Source: Penelope pileata (taxonomy: Eukaryota; Chordata; Aves; Galliformes; Cracidae). From it: a DNA stretch of 64,000 nt. Position numbers and translations under genes: made by a program. Shown piece after piece: positions 56,001 through 62,849 of the stretch. The stretch is from contig WBMW01002327.1 of NCBI GenBank assembly GCA_013396635.1, positions 1,194,205 to 1,258,204 of the forward strand, read 5' to 3'. The notes under the pieces were generated by a model, which saw only the letters and a program-made list of their open reading frames with translations, was not told the DNA's origin and did no database searches. The stretch's first letter is position 1; every line of letters begins with the position of its first letter.

Positions 56001-57465
56001 GCTTTGGCTTGCAGTGGCAAGGTTGTCGAGAACCATGCATTTTCATTCTTTTCTTTTGGTTTAAGTAAGTAGGTGACACAGAGAAACTGAACACTTAGAA
56101 AATCTAAACTGTTCCCAGTGCTGTGAAAGGGCAGGGAGCAGGTCTTAAACCTCTCGTCTCTTTTATCCTGTGCTAGATCTTACAGCAAAAACGCAGATGG
56201 CCGACACAGCCAAGACTCGGTGCAGAAGGACCACCAGGGCGGCTCCTGTGCCTCGCTGCACTGTGCTGCTGAACCTGTTCCCGACCTGGCTTCTGAAGCC
56301 CACCGCTCTGTTTGTTCAGGGATTGCACAACTCTGCAGGGAGAGCCACGAAGCAAAGGTGAGTGGTTCCGGTAGCTTCCAGTCTGCTCAGGTCTTCAGTG
56401 CCTGCCAGCTCTTTGTCTGAAACTTGAGACTCAAATGTAGCCGTGTCCCTCCCTGCTCAAAACCTGCGGCTGTCACCACACTTGATGTGGACTGAACGTA
56501 GCGCTCCTGTTTAGAACTGGATTTGCATGTTTGATGGATGAAGCCTAATGTTTACCAACAGCTTGTCAATACAGCATGTCTTTTAGAGAAAGTGTGCTGG
56601 GCCTGGGCTCAGGGATGCTCAGTCTTTCCTCAGGGATGTTGGCCAGGGTTCCAGACCATGTCAGATCATGTCAGGGCCAGGTAACCTGATGGTCTGGCGG
56701 TGGGGAGGAGAGCCTTCCCTACCAGCTGCATGGCCAGGCCCGAGTGGTGGTATCAGGAAAAAATCATTCTCAGAGTGGTCAGGCCCTGGCACAGGCTGCC
56801 CAGGGAGGTGGTGGAGTCACCGTCACTGGAGGTGTTCAGGAAGGGGTAGAGGTGGCACTGAGGGACATGGTTTAGTGGGCGTGGTGGTGACGGGTTGACG
56901 CTCGGACTAGATGATCTTAGGGGTCTTTGCCAACCTTAATGATTCTGTGATTCCCCCTCCTCTGCCGTGTCAGTACAGTCACAGCCCTGTTCCTAGTTCA
57001 AAGCCCCACAGAGCCAGCTTGCACTGACAGCTGGCGTGTAGCAGTGTGTCTTCTTTATCTGAAGAGCCCTGCAAACATTGTAAAGAATGACGCTCGTTTG
57101 TTCCTTGATAGCAGATCTTTCTGCACACAGCTAATCAGTTCAGACTCAAATGAAATCCCTTTTTCCCTTCTTTTCTCTTTTTCTACCCTCACTCCTACCC
57201 TTGAGAGTCCTTTCAGTCTGGACTGTGGGAACTTCGGGTTTTTCCACTAAAAGATGAAGAGGTGGAAGCTTTACTGTGCCAAGATCAAATAACGAACCAG
57301 ACTGAAATGTCAAGTGCAGCTTTCCCCAGCGACTCTCCCTGTGCTTCGTGTACGCCCATTGGTTTGCCAGACAATGGCCATCCACCAAGAAAACAATCTA
57401 CAGAAGCATCAGAAGACTGCGAAAACGGTTGCCTGGGAGTCAACAATACAAGAAAGCAAAGGTGA
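947..57465 (+). CDS. KANSL1L: KANSL1L, KAT8 regulatory NSL complex subunit 1-like (14 coding exons, complete coding sequence)
   Basis: Join: 947-2034, 15935-16076, 19795-19992, 22706-22824, 27938-28139, 39491-39653, 43803-43913, 44304-44441, 46848-46972, 48164-48288, 49194-49248, 54615-54727, 56177-56357, 57217-57465. The exons total 3009 nt (1002 residues plus stop) and every junction keeps phase. Human KANSL1L is of similar length (about 987 residues). Family blocks seen in order: N-terminal MTPALREA; a helical segment at about residues 219-275; an acidic/serine stretch at about 339-355; the EWKWLADRARIGSRWTWLQ block at 368-386, followed by a probable coiled coil; SPSSPTLLLRNIEKQ near 462-476; a basic ARTRPLHSFQKRKLYR segment near 560-575; and a C-terminal PEHE domain at about 763-860. 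In MSL1 and KANSL1 the PEHE domain binds the acetyltransferase KAT8 (MOF), so a nuclear role in histone H4 acetylation is inferred by similarity. The start is chosen because MTPALREA is the family N-terminus. Intron 12 has a GC donor. Confidence 0.95.
8695..8737. other. Assembly gap inside a poly-T tract
   Basis: T15 (8695-8709), then 22 unresolved bases (8710-8731), then T6 (8732-8737). It is most likely a collapsed or unreadable homopolymer. It lies deep in intron 1, so no coding sequence is affected. Confidence 0.97.
10086..10131 (+). mobile_element. CR1 LINE 3'-end fragment, sense
   Basis: It contains the CR1 3'-terminal signature ctagatgatctttaaggtcc followed by cttccaaaccattctgtga. Only the tail is recognisable; the 5' boundary is uncertain and could lie further upstream. 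Confidence 0.8.
15935..16076 (+). CDS. KANSL1L: KANSL1L coding exon 2
   Basis: It encodes the rest of codon 363 to residue 410, including EWKWLADRARIGSRWTWLQ, the most conserved block shared with KANSL1, and a following heptad-like stretch that probably forms a coiled coil. Donor gtattg. The acceptor region is acagcag, a NAGNAG pair. The proximal site is preferred because it keeps the same residue spacing as human KANSL1L. Confidence 0.94.
16077..19794 (+). other. KANSL1L intron 2 (3.7 kb)
   Basis: Donor gtattg and acceptor ctag. It contains a short TCTA repeat (16647-16660), an A10T12 self-complementary tract (17010-17031), a GA run (about 17233-17247) and a G-rich patch (about 18059-18077). 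No gene or recognisable transposon was seen. Confidence 0.85.
17010..17031. repeat. A10T12 self-complementary tract
   Basis: Ten A residues are directly followed by twelve T residues, a near-perfect palindrome of simple sequence in intron 2. It is probably a low-complexity repeat. Confidence 0.9.
19795..19992 (+). CDS. KANSL1L: KANSL1L coding exon 3
   Basis: A phase 0 exon of 66 codons, residues 411-476. It includes LEEFPFPKDILKKQ and the strongly conserved FEMSPSSPTLLLRNIEKQ at its end. Acceptor ctag, donor gtaaag. Confidence 0.95.
19993..22705 (+). other. KANSL1L intron 3 (2.7 kb)
   Basis: Donor gtaaag and acceptor tccag. Poly-T patches lie near 22204-22224. The 153-residue minus-strand open frame at 20262-20723 matches no family I recognise. 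Otherwise unremarkable. Confidence 0.85.
22706..22824 (+). CDS. KANSL1L: KANSL1L coding exon 4
   Basis: It encodes residues 477-515 and two bases of codon 516, starting SAQLSEIISSLIAPLNLSP. This continues the conserved KANSL1-family motif that begins in exon 3. Acceptor tccag, donor gtgggt. Confidence 0.95.
22825..27937 (+). other. KANSL1L intron 4 (5.1 kb)
   Basis: Donor gtgggt and acceptor tttcag. It contains a 21-bp tandem duplication (26221-26262). No gene or diagnostic mobile-element sequence was recognised. Confidence 0.85.
26221..26262. repeat. 21-bp tandem duplication, two copies
   Basis: Unit 1 (26221-26241) and unit 2 (26242-26262) both begin agagaaaataatc-like sequence and differ at two positions. 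This is a local duplication inside intron 4. Confidence 0.85.
27938..28139 (+). CDS. KANSL1L: KANSL1L coding exon 5
   Basis: It encodes the end of codon 516 to residue 583. It shows a serine run (SSSSSWLLD), a basic cluster (KKRRRDRTRLR) that could act as a nuclear localisation signal, and the family-conserved TSARTRPLHSFQKRKLYR. Acceptor tttcag, donor gtaggc. The reading frame stays open into the following intron as far as the stop ending at 28403. Confidence 0.94.
33813..33915 (-). mobile_element. CR1 LINE fragment, antisense
   Basis: It begins tcatagaatatcttgagttg, the reverse complement of a CR1 3' end, and continues with the CR1-typical gaagggatccacaaggatca and a ctctgcacagg block. It is truncated at its 5' end, and the outer limit near 33915 is approximate. 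Confidence 0.85.
39192..39209. repeat. Poly-T tract (T18)
   Basis: A plain 18-base T run about 280 bp upstream of coding exon 6. It is too far from the acceptor to be its pyrimidine tract. It could be the reversed tail of an old insertion, but no element body was recognised beside it. Confidence 0.85.
39491..39653 (+). CDS. KANSL1L: KANSL1L coding exon 6
   Basis: It encodes residues 584-637 plus one base. The C-terminal half contains VQELDSSFHPVLSFPS, which matches the conserved ELDSSFH block of KANSL1L. The N-terminal half is poorly conserved. Acceptor catgcag, donor gtaagc. Confidence 0.92.
39654..43802 (+). other. KANSL1L intron 6 (4.1 kb)
   Basis: Donor gtaagc and acceptor ttcttag. It contains a well-preserved antisense CR1 copy at about 43188-43370. 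The 156-codon open frame at 40435-40905 has no recognisable family and no matching splice phase. Confidence 0.85.
43188..43370 (-). mobile_element. CR1 LINE 3' fragment, antisense
   Basis: It starts atcatagaatggcttgtgtt, then ggaagggaccttaaagccca, and continues through the CR1 blocks with ccaacctggccttgagcacc and ccctgggcag. It is the best preserved CR1 piece in the window. The insertion is 5'-truncated; its plus-strand right end is approximate. Confidence 0.93.
43803..43913 (+). CDS. KANSL1L: KANSL1L coding exon 7
   Basis: A 111-nt exon entered and left in phase 1. It encodes DIPLHIYFETLLRKDDIKGE and onward, matching the LHFHFETLLKK region of human KANSL1L. Acceptor ttcttag, donor gtatgt. 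Its length is a multiple of three, so skipping it would keep frame. Confidence 0.92.
43914..44303 (+). other. KANSL1L intron 7 (390 bp)
   Basis: The shortest intron of the gene. Donor gtatgt, acceptor ttgtag. Nothing else was recognised in it. Confidence 0.9.
44304..44441 (+). CDS. KANSL1L: KANSL1L coding exon 8
   Basis: A 138-nt exon, phase 1 to phase 1. It ends with GRKKRHLSETAVG, a basic motif conserved in the family. Acceptor ttgtag, donor gtaaga. Its length is a multiple of three and both edges are in the same phase, so cassette skipping would preserve frame. Confidence 0.94.
44442..46847 (+). other. KANSL1L intron 8 (2.4 kb)
   Basis: Donor gtaaga and acceptor gacag. AT-rich overall, with a C/T-rich patch around 45580-45720. 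No gene was seen. Confidence 0.85.
46848..46972 (+). CDS. KANSL1L: KANSL1L coding exon 9
   Basis: It encodes the rest of codon 721 to residue 762, including FQHAEPESPSSFAAVTNINA, which aligns with the FQHTESGSHSNFTAV part of human KANSL1L. Acceptor gacag, donor gtaaac. It precedes the PEHE domain. Confidence 0.92.
46973..48163 (+). other. KANSL1L intron 9 (1.2 kb)
   Basis: Donor gtaaac and acceptor atacag. The overlapping opposite-strand open frames at 47115-47495 look like chance frames. Nothing else was recognised. Confidence 0.85.
48164..48288 (+). CDS. KANSL1L: KANSL1L coding exon 10 (start of PEHE domain)
   Basis: It encodes residues 763-803 plus two bases. It contains RRRLRSESSYDIDNIVIPMS and KLEKLQYKEILTP, nearly identical to human KANSL1L and diagnostic of the PEHE domain used by MSL1 and KANSL1 to bind KAT8. 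Acceptor atacag, donor gtttgt. Confidence 0.97.
48289..49193 (+). other. KANSL1L intron 10 (905 bp)
   Basis: Donor gtttgt, acceptor tttctag. AT-rich, with an A-run near 48662-48676. No other feature was seen. Confidence 0.88.
49194..49248 (+). CDS. KANSL1L: KANSL1L coding exon 11 (PEHE domain, 55 nt)
   Basis: A short exon that completes codon 804 (Ser) and encodes WRVVELQPLERSHADEEE. This matches the SWRMVVLQPLDEYNLGKEE region of human KANSL1L. Acceptor tttctag, donor gtaggt. Confidence 0.94.
49249..54614 (+). other. KANSL1L intron 11 (5.4 kb)
   Basis: Donor gtaggt and acceptor ttgcag. It contains a 13-bp perfect inverted repeat (51225-51253) and a T17 run (52256-52272). The region 49440-50560 is less AT-rich than its flanks, but I recognise no gene or element in it. 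Confidence 0.85.
51225..51253. repeat. Perfect inverted repeat, 13-bp arms, 3-nt spacer
   Basis: Left arm gaaaatgctcatg (51225-51237), spacer agg, right arm catgagcattttc (51241-51253). It could form a short hairpin in RNA or DNA. No flanking structure suggests a known RNA gene. Confidence 0.9.
54615..54727 (+). CDS. KANSL1L: KANSL1L coding exon 12 (end of PEHE domain; GC donor)
   Basis: It encodes residues 823-859 plus two bases: TEDLSDEVFSLRHTKYEERE followed by ARWSLWEQSRWPRRNS. This is almost the same as human KANSL1L. Acceptor ttgcag. The only donor that joins in phase to exon 13 and gives the conserved NSR-x-YSKN sequence is cag/gcaggt at 54728, a GC-AG intron. Confidence 0.94.
54728..56176 (+). 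other. KANSL1L intron 12 (1.45 kb, GC-AG type)
   Basis: It starts gcaggt and ends gctag. A GT dinucleotide occurs four bases into the intron (54732-54733, cag/gtggac), but using it would shift frame and reach a stop at 56270-56272 in exon 13. No gene or clear mobile element was seen inside. Confidence 0.85.
56177..56357 (+). CDS. KANSL1L: KANSL1L coding exon 13
   Basis: It encodes the end of codon 860 to residue 920. It begins SYSKNADG, the counterpart of human AYSKNVEG, then runs into a poorly conserved Cys/Ser/His-containing linker. Acceptor gctag, donor gtgagt. Confidence 0.92.
56358..57216 (+). other. KANSL1L intron 13 (859 bp)
   Basis: Donor gtgagt and acceptor tttcag. A sense CR1 fragment (about 56750-56953) fills about a quarter of it. 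Confidence 0.88.
56750..56953 (+). mobile_element. CR1 LINE 3' fragment, sense
   Basis: It shows the ordered CR1 blocks ggcacaggctgcccagggag, gtggtggagtcacc, ctggaggtgttcagg, ggactagatgatctt and a terminal gattctgtgattc. It is truncated at its 5' end. It lies about 260 bp upstream of the last KANSL1L exon and in the same orientation as the gene. Confidence 0.92.
57217..57465 (+). CDS. KANSL1L: KANSL1L last coding exon (stop TGA 57463-57465)
   Basis: It encodes residues 921-1002. SGLWELRVFPLKDEEVEALL and the following CQD align with the human LWWERRAFPLKGEDMAALLCQD block. The end, NNTRKQR-stop, matches the human C-terminus (NVKKNR). Acceptor tttcag at 57216. Confidence 0.95.
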   Translation, partial: SGLWELRVFPLKDEEVEALLCQDQITNQTEMSSAAFPSDSPCASCTPIGLPDNGHPPRKQSTEASEDCENGCLGVNNTRKQR

Positions 57466-58423
57466 CAGGGAGTAATGTGGTTCGTTAAGAAAGCCAATTA
57501 AGGTGGAGAAAAGCGGAAGGTAAAATCTCTCGTTCACAAGCATATGACAGCACAATTCAAAACCTGTATGTTAGCTGCATATAATATATTTTCTTTCTTG
57601 CTTTGTAACAGGCAGGATAAATCCCAAAGACAACACTTTCTTCTTCCTGAACCCCAAGAGAAAGTAATTATTTCAAGCTGGAAGTCTAATATTCCCAGTG
57701 TTGGGAGTGGGCGCACATAAATTGCTGGCACCATTCACTGCTTTCTGTTGTCATATTGCCACATTCGTTAATAATCATCCTTTTTTGTTTCGTTTGCTTT
57801 CAAATGTTTCTGGTTCCAGAGGATTCTGGTGCAGCAGGATACGCTGCCTACTTTAAACCAACGGCTTCAACTGAACACAGAAAAACTACTTGACAATGTA
57901 GTGGGGAGAAACAATAACCACGGATTATTTTCCTGTGTGGCATGAACATGTGGCAGAAAATCCGCTCTCTGAATGCATGTGTGTAACCCGTGCATAAGGG
58001 AAGGGCAGGTGAGAAGCAGCAGTTTGGAAGCAGGCGTTGAGGAAGCCTTGCATCTAGCTTAAAATCTGTACTCAGCTCTCCGTAGTGCCAGGGCATGTCT
58101 CATATAGGCCCCCTCAAGCAATAAGATAAATGTAGACCACTGCATTTCAATAGTCTGTGCATCTGCTCCTCAGAAAGTTGGGTTCCTGTTTGTCGTGTGG
58201 GGCTGGAGGCCTGGAAGGGAAGAGGAGCTCTCTGAATACTGCGTCCTAGGTCATCTCACTCCTTTAGTTCTTCAGTAGCAAATGAGGCTCGTAATATTTT
58301 GCTTTAATATGTTAAAGACAAAACGTCTTGTAATTTCTGTACAGTGCCTTGCAAGAGTCTCGTAAGTATGCCAACATTTGGTGACTAGCTGAAAAGGAAA
58401 AGATGATGGATGTCTAGAAGAGG

Positions 58424-58429
58424 AATAAA
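58424..58429 (+). terminator. Candidate proximal poly(A) signal AATAAA
   Basis: A canonical hexamer about 960 bp after the KANSL1L stop. The downstream sequence is only weakly GU-rich, so its use is uncertain. Confidence 0.35.
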
Positions 58430-58953
58430 GAAAAACGCCCGAAAGCTCTCCACTGTGACTCCGGATAGAGTTTTAATTTCCCAGCGAGTTCACAGTGAGT
58501 AAAGAAAAGCAAGCTGTTTAAACTTGCATCTAAATAGGGTAGTTTGGAATGGACCTGCAATCTCACGAGGTGTTAACGGAGATTCAGCGTTGAATGTAGG
58601 TTTAATTCACCAACAGGAAGTTTTTCTGTGTAGGACAGTTGAAGGCAATATTATAGGAGTCTCTGTTTTTGTGCAAAATTTTCTTCCACGTGTAATATCT
58701 GGAACTGAATGGCACTGGACAGATGACCCACTTATAGTGTCAATTCTCGTGTTTTGTCAAAGTGACAGGAAATATACACTGGACATCTGAAAACAGTTCA
58801 GTAAAGTTTCAACACTACAACCTATTGCTACATTGTAGTTTATTGCACATTCTGATTATTTTTTTAAACACTTTTTTAACACTGGTTTGTCTTAAACTTG
58901 AATCTTGCCTCAATGTCTGATACAATAATCTTTGATGCAAGGTTGTTTTTTTA

Positions 58954-58959
58954 ATTAAA
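58954..58959 (+). terminator. Candidate distal poly(A) signal ATTAAA of KANSL1L
   Basis: This variant hexamer is followed, about 30 bases later, by a GU-rich stretch (tttgtgttgtatgtagtctg, 58988-59007) of the kind bound by the cleavage machinery. It is the better-supported of the two candidates. Confidence 0.5.
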
Positions 58960-59509
58960 AGTTATTTCTATATATATGTATATATATTTGTGTTGTATGT
59001 AGTCTGACTTTGCTGGCCTTCTAGCAGCGAAGCAGGAGGAGTAACGCTTCCTCTGGGCACAGAGCCCTGCTTGGCCCCGGAATGGCTCTGCACACACGCC
59101 CTGAGGCTAAGGTTCCCCCAGCACCCAGCTCGAGGTGACTGTTCTGTCTCGTGTGCTGCATGTGCATCTGCTGCTGGGCAAAGCTTTCTGAGCACCGTTT
59201 GCCTCCCGTGCTTTGCAGGGCTCGTCCAGGCGTGCAGCCCTCTGGTAAGAAGCCCGACCCCCCCTTACCTAGTGTGCTGAGGGCAGGGCTCCCTGCTGTC
59301 TGATCCCTGGGGCACGCGAGGAGAGCTGGGACAGAGCAAGCTGCTACGTCCTGAAGATGCAGGCAGGAAGTGAAAACGCATTCCAGCATTGCCTGGGAAG
59401 GAGCAAGAGGAGAGGGGTTTTCTAAATTGATTTGAGGGGGAGAGGGAGGGAAAGAGAATGTTGCAGTGTGAGAAAAGAGACAGATGACCCAAGTCTGGTC
59501 AGCCTCAGG

Positions 59510-59551
59510 GGCTGTAGAGCTGTTCTGCACGGCTGTAGAGCTGTTCAGGTC
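59510..59551. repeat. 21-bp tandem duplication, two copies
   Basis: The unit ggctgtagagctgttc plus five variable bases occurs at 59510-59530 and again at 59531-59551. A simple local duplication in intergenic DNA. Confidence 0.85.
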
Positions 59552-61779
59552 CCAGCGTTAAGCTCCTGCTGAAGCACTGTGCTGCTTTGGGGTCAGCCTG
59601 CAGCGTGGTGGCCTGAAGCAGCTGTTTGTCACCGTGCCAGCTGCAGGGGCTGCACGAGCGGTCACTGAGACGAGCGAGCGTAAGCACATTTTCTTTGTCC
59701 TCCCTTTAGATGCTTTTACTCAGCCACTGTGGGAAACAGTGCCTCACAGTGCAGCACCACAAAGGCTAGGCAAAGCTAGGCTGGGCAGCTGAAAAAAAAA
59801 ATACTGGAGAAACTACAAAAGTGTGCATTTGGTCCTACCTCACCCCACCCTGTCTGAAGCGTCTTCTCTTAGCGTCCAGCTCTCAGCTGGCTCGCCCTGC
59901 CGCAGCGAGCTGCAGCCACTGACCCTGCACAGAGCTGGGCCGGGGCACTGAGCCTCCCTGCCAGGGGAGAGGCATTGCAGGCTGGTGAGGGAGGGGGGCC
60001 CTGAGCAGGCTGCAGCTGCTTTTCTTGTGTCACCTGCCCACCCCAGCAGCCCTGCAGCTGGCACCGGGAAGCGCTGCGCAGCCACGGAGCACGTGCAGCA
60101 CCTCGCCCCCAGGCACCAGTTTTCTTTCCTTTTCAGGATTTTGAAAAACAAGGGGAAAAGAAAAGCTGTCTTTAAGCTCTAAAAACACCTTCAGACACAG
60201 CACTAGAAGCGGTGCTGGCAGATTTTACAAAGCCAACTGTTAAATACCAACGTGAACATAAGCAGCAACCCCAGCTCCTGAAACACAGGTGTTGCAGCCT
60301 CACATGCAAAGCTATTTCCTTTGCACTTCGTTCACCGTTCTCAATAGAGATTTTTAAGACCACGTCCATTCTCCTCCCTACTGCTGAGGGTCTGAATGCT
60401 TCATCTCTGCATCCAGGACCTGAACGGAATGTTAAGTACAAACACAAACTTCTACAACCTATTAGTTAAGCCATGTATGTACTGCATTTAAGTCTTGCTC
60501 AGGGATGGGCACTAAACCACCCCTGGAGCACACGTGCAGCCCCAGCCCGACTCAAGCTGTGTCCAGGTGCCTTTACCCTGTTGTGCAGGGCTGTGTCCCT
60601 GCTGGCTCAGCTCCCCTGGGCTGCTGTCCCTGTGCCTTGTGCTCACTGCAGCTTCCTCCCTCCACCGCTGTGCACTGCTGTGTCAGAGCATTGCAACACG
60701 GAACAGTTCTGGGGTTTGTCTGGCCCTGTGGTCACCGAGCAGGGCTTCTGGCGTTGGTGCTCAACTCCAGTCCTGCTGCTGCGGTGCCTCCACCACAGAG
60801 ATCGACGATGGAGTACAGGAGGTGAGGCCTCAACGCAGCCTAACTGATGCCTTCAGTTCCTGCACCAGGGCACGGAACTGGACAGCTCCTACAGAACTAC
60901 CACCCTGACTTACTTCCATGGATTCCTCAGGGCTGTGGTCACTGACAGCTTTCCCCTTACTTTGTAAAAGGACACTGCCATGGTGACCAGCTGCACAGAC
61001 CCACCTGGGTGGGATCTACAGGGAGAGAAGCCATTTAGCCATTTTCCTGTGTGCGTAATGTCTCTCCTGCAACACTGCTCATCTAACGCTCCACGCAAGT
61101 ACAAATCACCAGATTTAAACAGCAACAAAGTCACTAAAACCTGTGAAAGAAAAAATACTGCCTGGTTCTGTGCTTAGAAAACATAATACTTTCAATTGAG
61201 TAGCATGACTTTGGGCCTTTTTTCTCCAACTTAACACAAAAAAAGCAACAGAAACGCTTTGATTGCCTTTGCTTGAGGTCAGCTGCAGGAGGCACACGCT
61301 GCTCTCAGCAGCACAAGAGCCGCGCTCCCACCTCCTGCACTAAGCCTTAGGCAGCTGTTGTGTTGTGCTGAGCCTGCGGAGCCTTCCGGTGTGCTCCCCA
61401 GCACAGCAGGCTGTCTGCAACCCTTCTGCAATTACAACTTCCAGCAAAAAGCACCCTGCAGAATGCCGTGTAAAAAATAAAGGAGTGAGCAACGCTAATT
61501 AGAGCCACGGGAGGCAGGTCCATCTACAATGAGCTGCTCCAGTCTCCCTCCTGTGGGTTTTAGCTCTCCTGTTTTGCACGCCCAAACAGGACAGGCTAAG
61601 TCAGAGCAAACAAACACGAAGTATGAGAACGATGTGGGTTCACAACCACGAGGAGCATAAAGCTATTCAGCAGCTGAAGAAACGCCTCCGTCCACTCCAT
61701 TTCAACCTGCACAGACTGAAATCACTTCAGTGCATCACAGTCCTGTACGCTGCTGTCTTAATCACTCACTTGGGCGTAT

Positions 61780-61992
61780 CAGAGAACCATAAAGGCTGGA
61801 AAAAAACACTAAGAGCATCCAGCTCAACGGTCAGCCCACCCCACCCCACCACTGAGCCGTGTCCCTCAGTGCCTCCACGGGTCTGAACACCTCCAGGGAC
61901 GGTGCCTGCCCCACTCCCTGGGCAGCTGTGCCCGTGCATCACCACTGAGAAGAGATTTTTCCTAATCCCAACCTGAACCTCCCCTGGCGCAA
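61780..61992 (-). mobile_element. CR1 LINE 3' fragment, antisense
   Basis: The reverse complement shows CR1 blocks in order. On the plus strand they are aaccataaaggctggaaaaa, gagcatccagctcaac, gaacacctccagggacggtg, cactccctgggcagctgtgc and cctaatcccaacctgaacct. It is 5'-truncated and lies between the two genes, downstream of RPE. Confidence 0.93.
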
Positions 61993-62315
61993 ATAAGGAG
62001 AGTGTGGGTCAAGATAACTTCCTCCAACAGTCCTGCACGGCATCCTGTCGCTTCCAGGAATTTGACAGCTGTCTCAAATTGCTATTTCAAAGGTAAATGA
62101 AAAAGTATTTCCCAGTTAGCAGCCTGGTGAGGATCGTTAACAGACTTGCTTGGTGACTGAACTACTTACGTAGGTCGAGCACTTCCATGCAGCAAAAGCA
62201 AAACACAGAAATATCTCCATCGATCATCCATGGGATTTTTCTAGCCCTAACTGCATTTTTTCCCCAACCATCCATTTCTGACAGCTCAGAGACTTACCAC
62301 ACCAGCAGAAGTGTG

Positions 62316-62321
62316 TTTAAT
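62316..62321 (-). terminator. Candidate poly(A) signal of RPE (ATTAAA on minus strand)
   Basis: The plus strand reads tttaat. On the minus strand the hexamer is followed by a GU-rich tgctggtgtggt. It is the only AATAAA/ATTAAA-type hexamer I noticed on the minus strand within about 2 kb of the stop, giving a 3' UTR of about 0.4 kb. A longer UTR is not excluded. Confidence 0.4.
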
Positions 62322-62726
62322 GCAGACACTGGAAAAGTTTTGTAGGAATGCACAGATCAAACGACAAAGTACAGACAGCAGAAGGCAGGTTCATTAGATC
62401 TTCCACGAGAGAGACGGCCCGCGGCGACGCTACACTCTTCTAGCAAGCAAAGGCTGAGTGACGTGCGGCGCGATCCAGCCAGCCGTACAGGCTGTGCCAC
62501 ACTGTCAGCCTCCCCAGAATCAACAGGTTCAAACCATTGCATTTCCAACCCTGAAAGACAGCCAAAATGTTTTTTCACTGCTGCTTGCTTCATTGCAGCG
62601 AAGGAATGATTCCTCTGTTCAGCAGCAACAAGTTTCCATGGTCAGTGTTCATCCAGCCCTCCCTCAGCACGAGAAACAAGGGTTCTCCCGCACGCACGGA
62701 GCCTTCCGGAGCACTGCGAGGAGCTC

Positions 62727-62849
62727 TCACCGATCCAGGCACCGCTTCTGGGCGGCTTCGCAGCACACGTTCCTGAGGAGGTTGATCACAGACCGCGGAT
62801 CTGCGCTCTTCATGATGGCACTGCCGGACACAATCATGTTGGCGCCTGC
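62727..62849 (-). CDS. RPE: RPE last coding exon
   Basis: It encodes residues 189-228: AGANMIVSGSAIMKSADPRS, then VINLLRNVCCEAAQKRCLDR and stop TGA. The phosphate-binding loop SGSAI is intact. The acceptor ccag abuts 62850. Confidence 0.97.
   Translation of the reverse strand, partial: AGANMIVSGSAIMKSADPRSVINLLRNVCCEAAQKRCLDR

Larger units (their letters stand above)
57466..58980 (+). other. KANSL1L: KANSL1L 3' UTR (end approximate)
   Basis: It extends from the stop codon to the best poly(A) site candidate. An AATAAA at 58424-58429 is an alternative, earlier end. There are no in-phase exons after the stop and no sign of another gene. Confidence 0.55.
58981..62299. other. Intergenic region between convergent KANSL1L and RPE
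   Basis: About 3.3 kb with one CR1 copy (61780-61992) and a 21-bp tandem duplication (59510-59551). Several overlapping open frames occur in the GC-rich parts (for example 59021-59530 and 60473-60908), but none resembles a known protein. RPE may use a longer 3' UTR that reaches into this region. Confidence 0.7.

Noticed and set aside
57604..57720. Possible further KANSL1L exon after an acceptor-like taacag
   Set aside because: The KANSL1L frame already ends at 57465 at the conserved C-terminus, and no donor between the stop and this site would be needed. It is part of the 3' UTR.
59021..60908. Several overlapping open frames between the two genes
   Set aside because: They are GC-rich chance frames in intergenic DNA, with several frames open over the same bases and no protein family seen.
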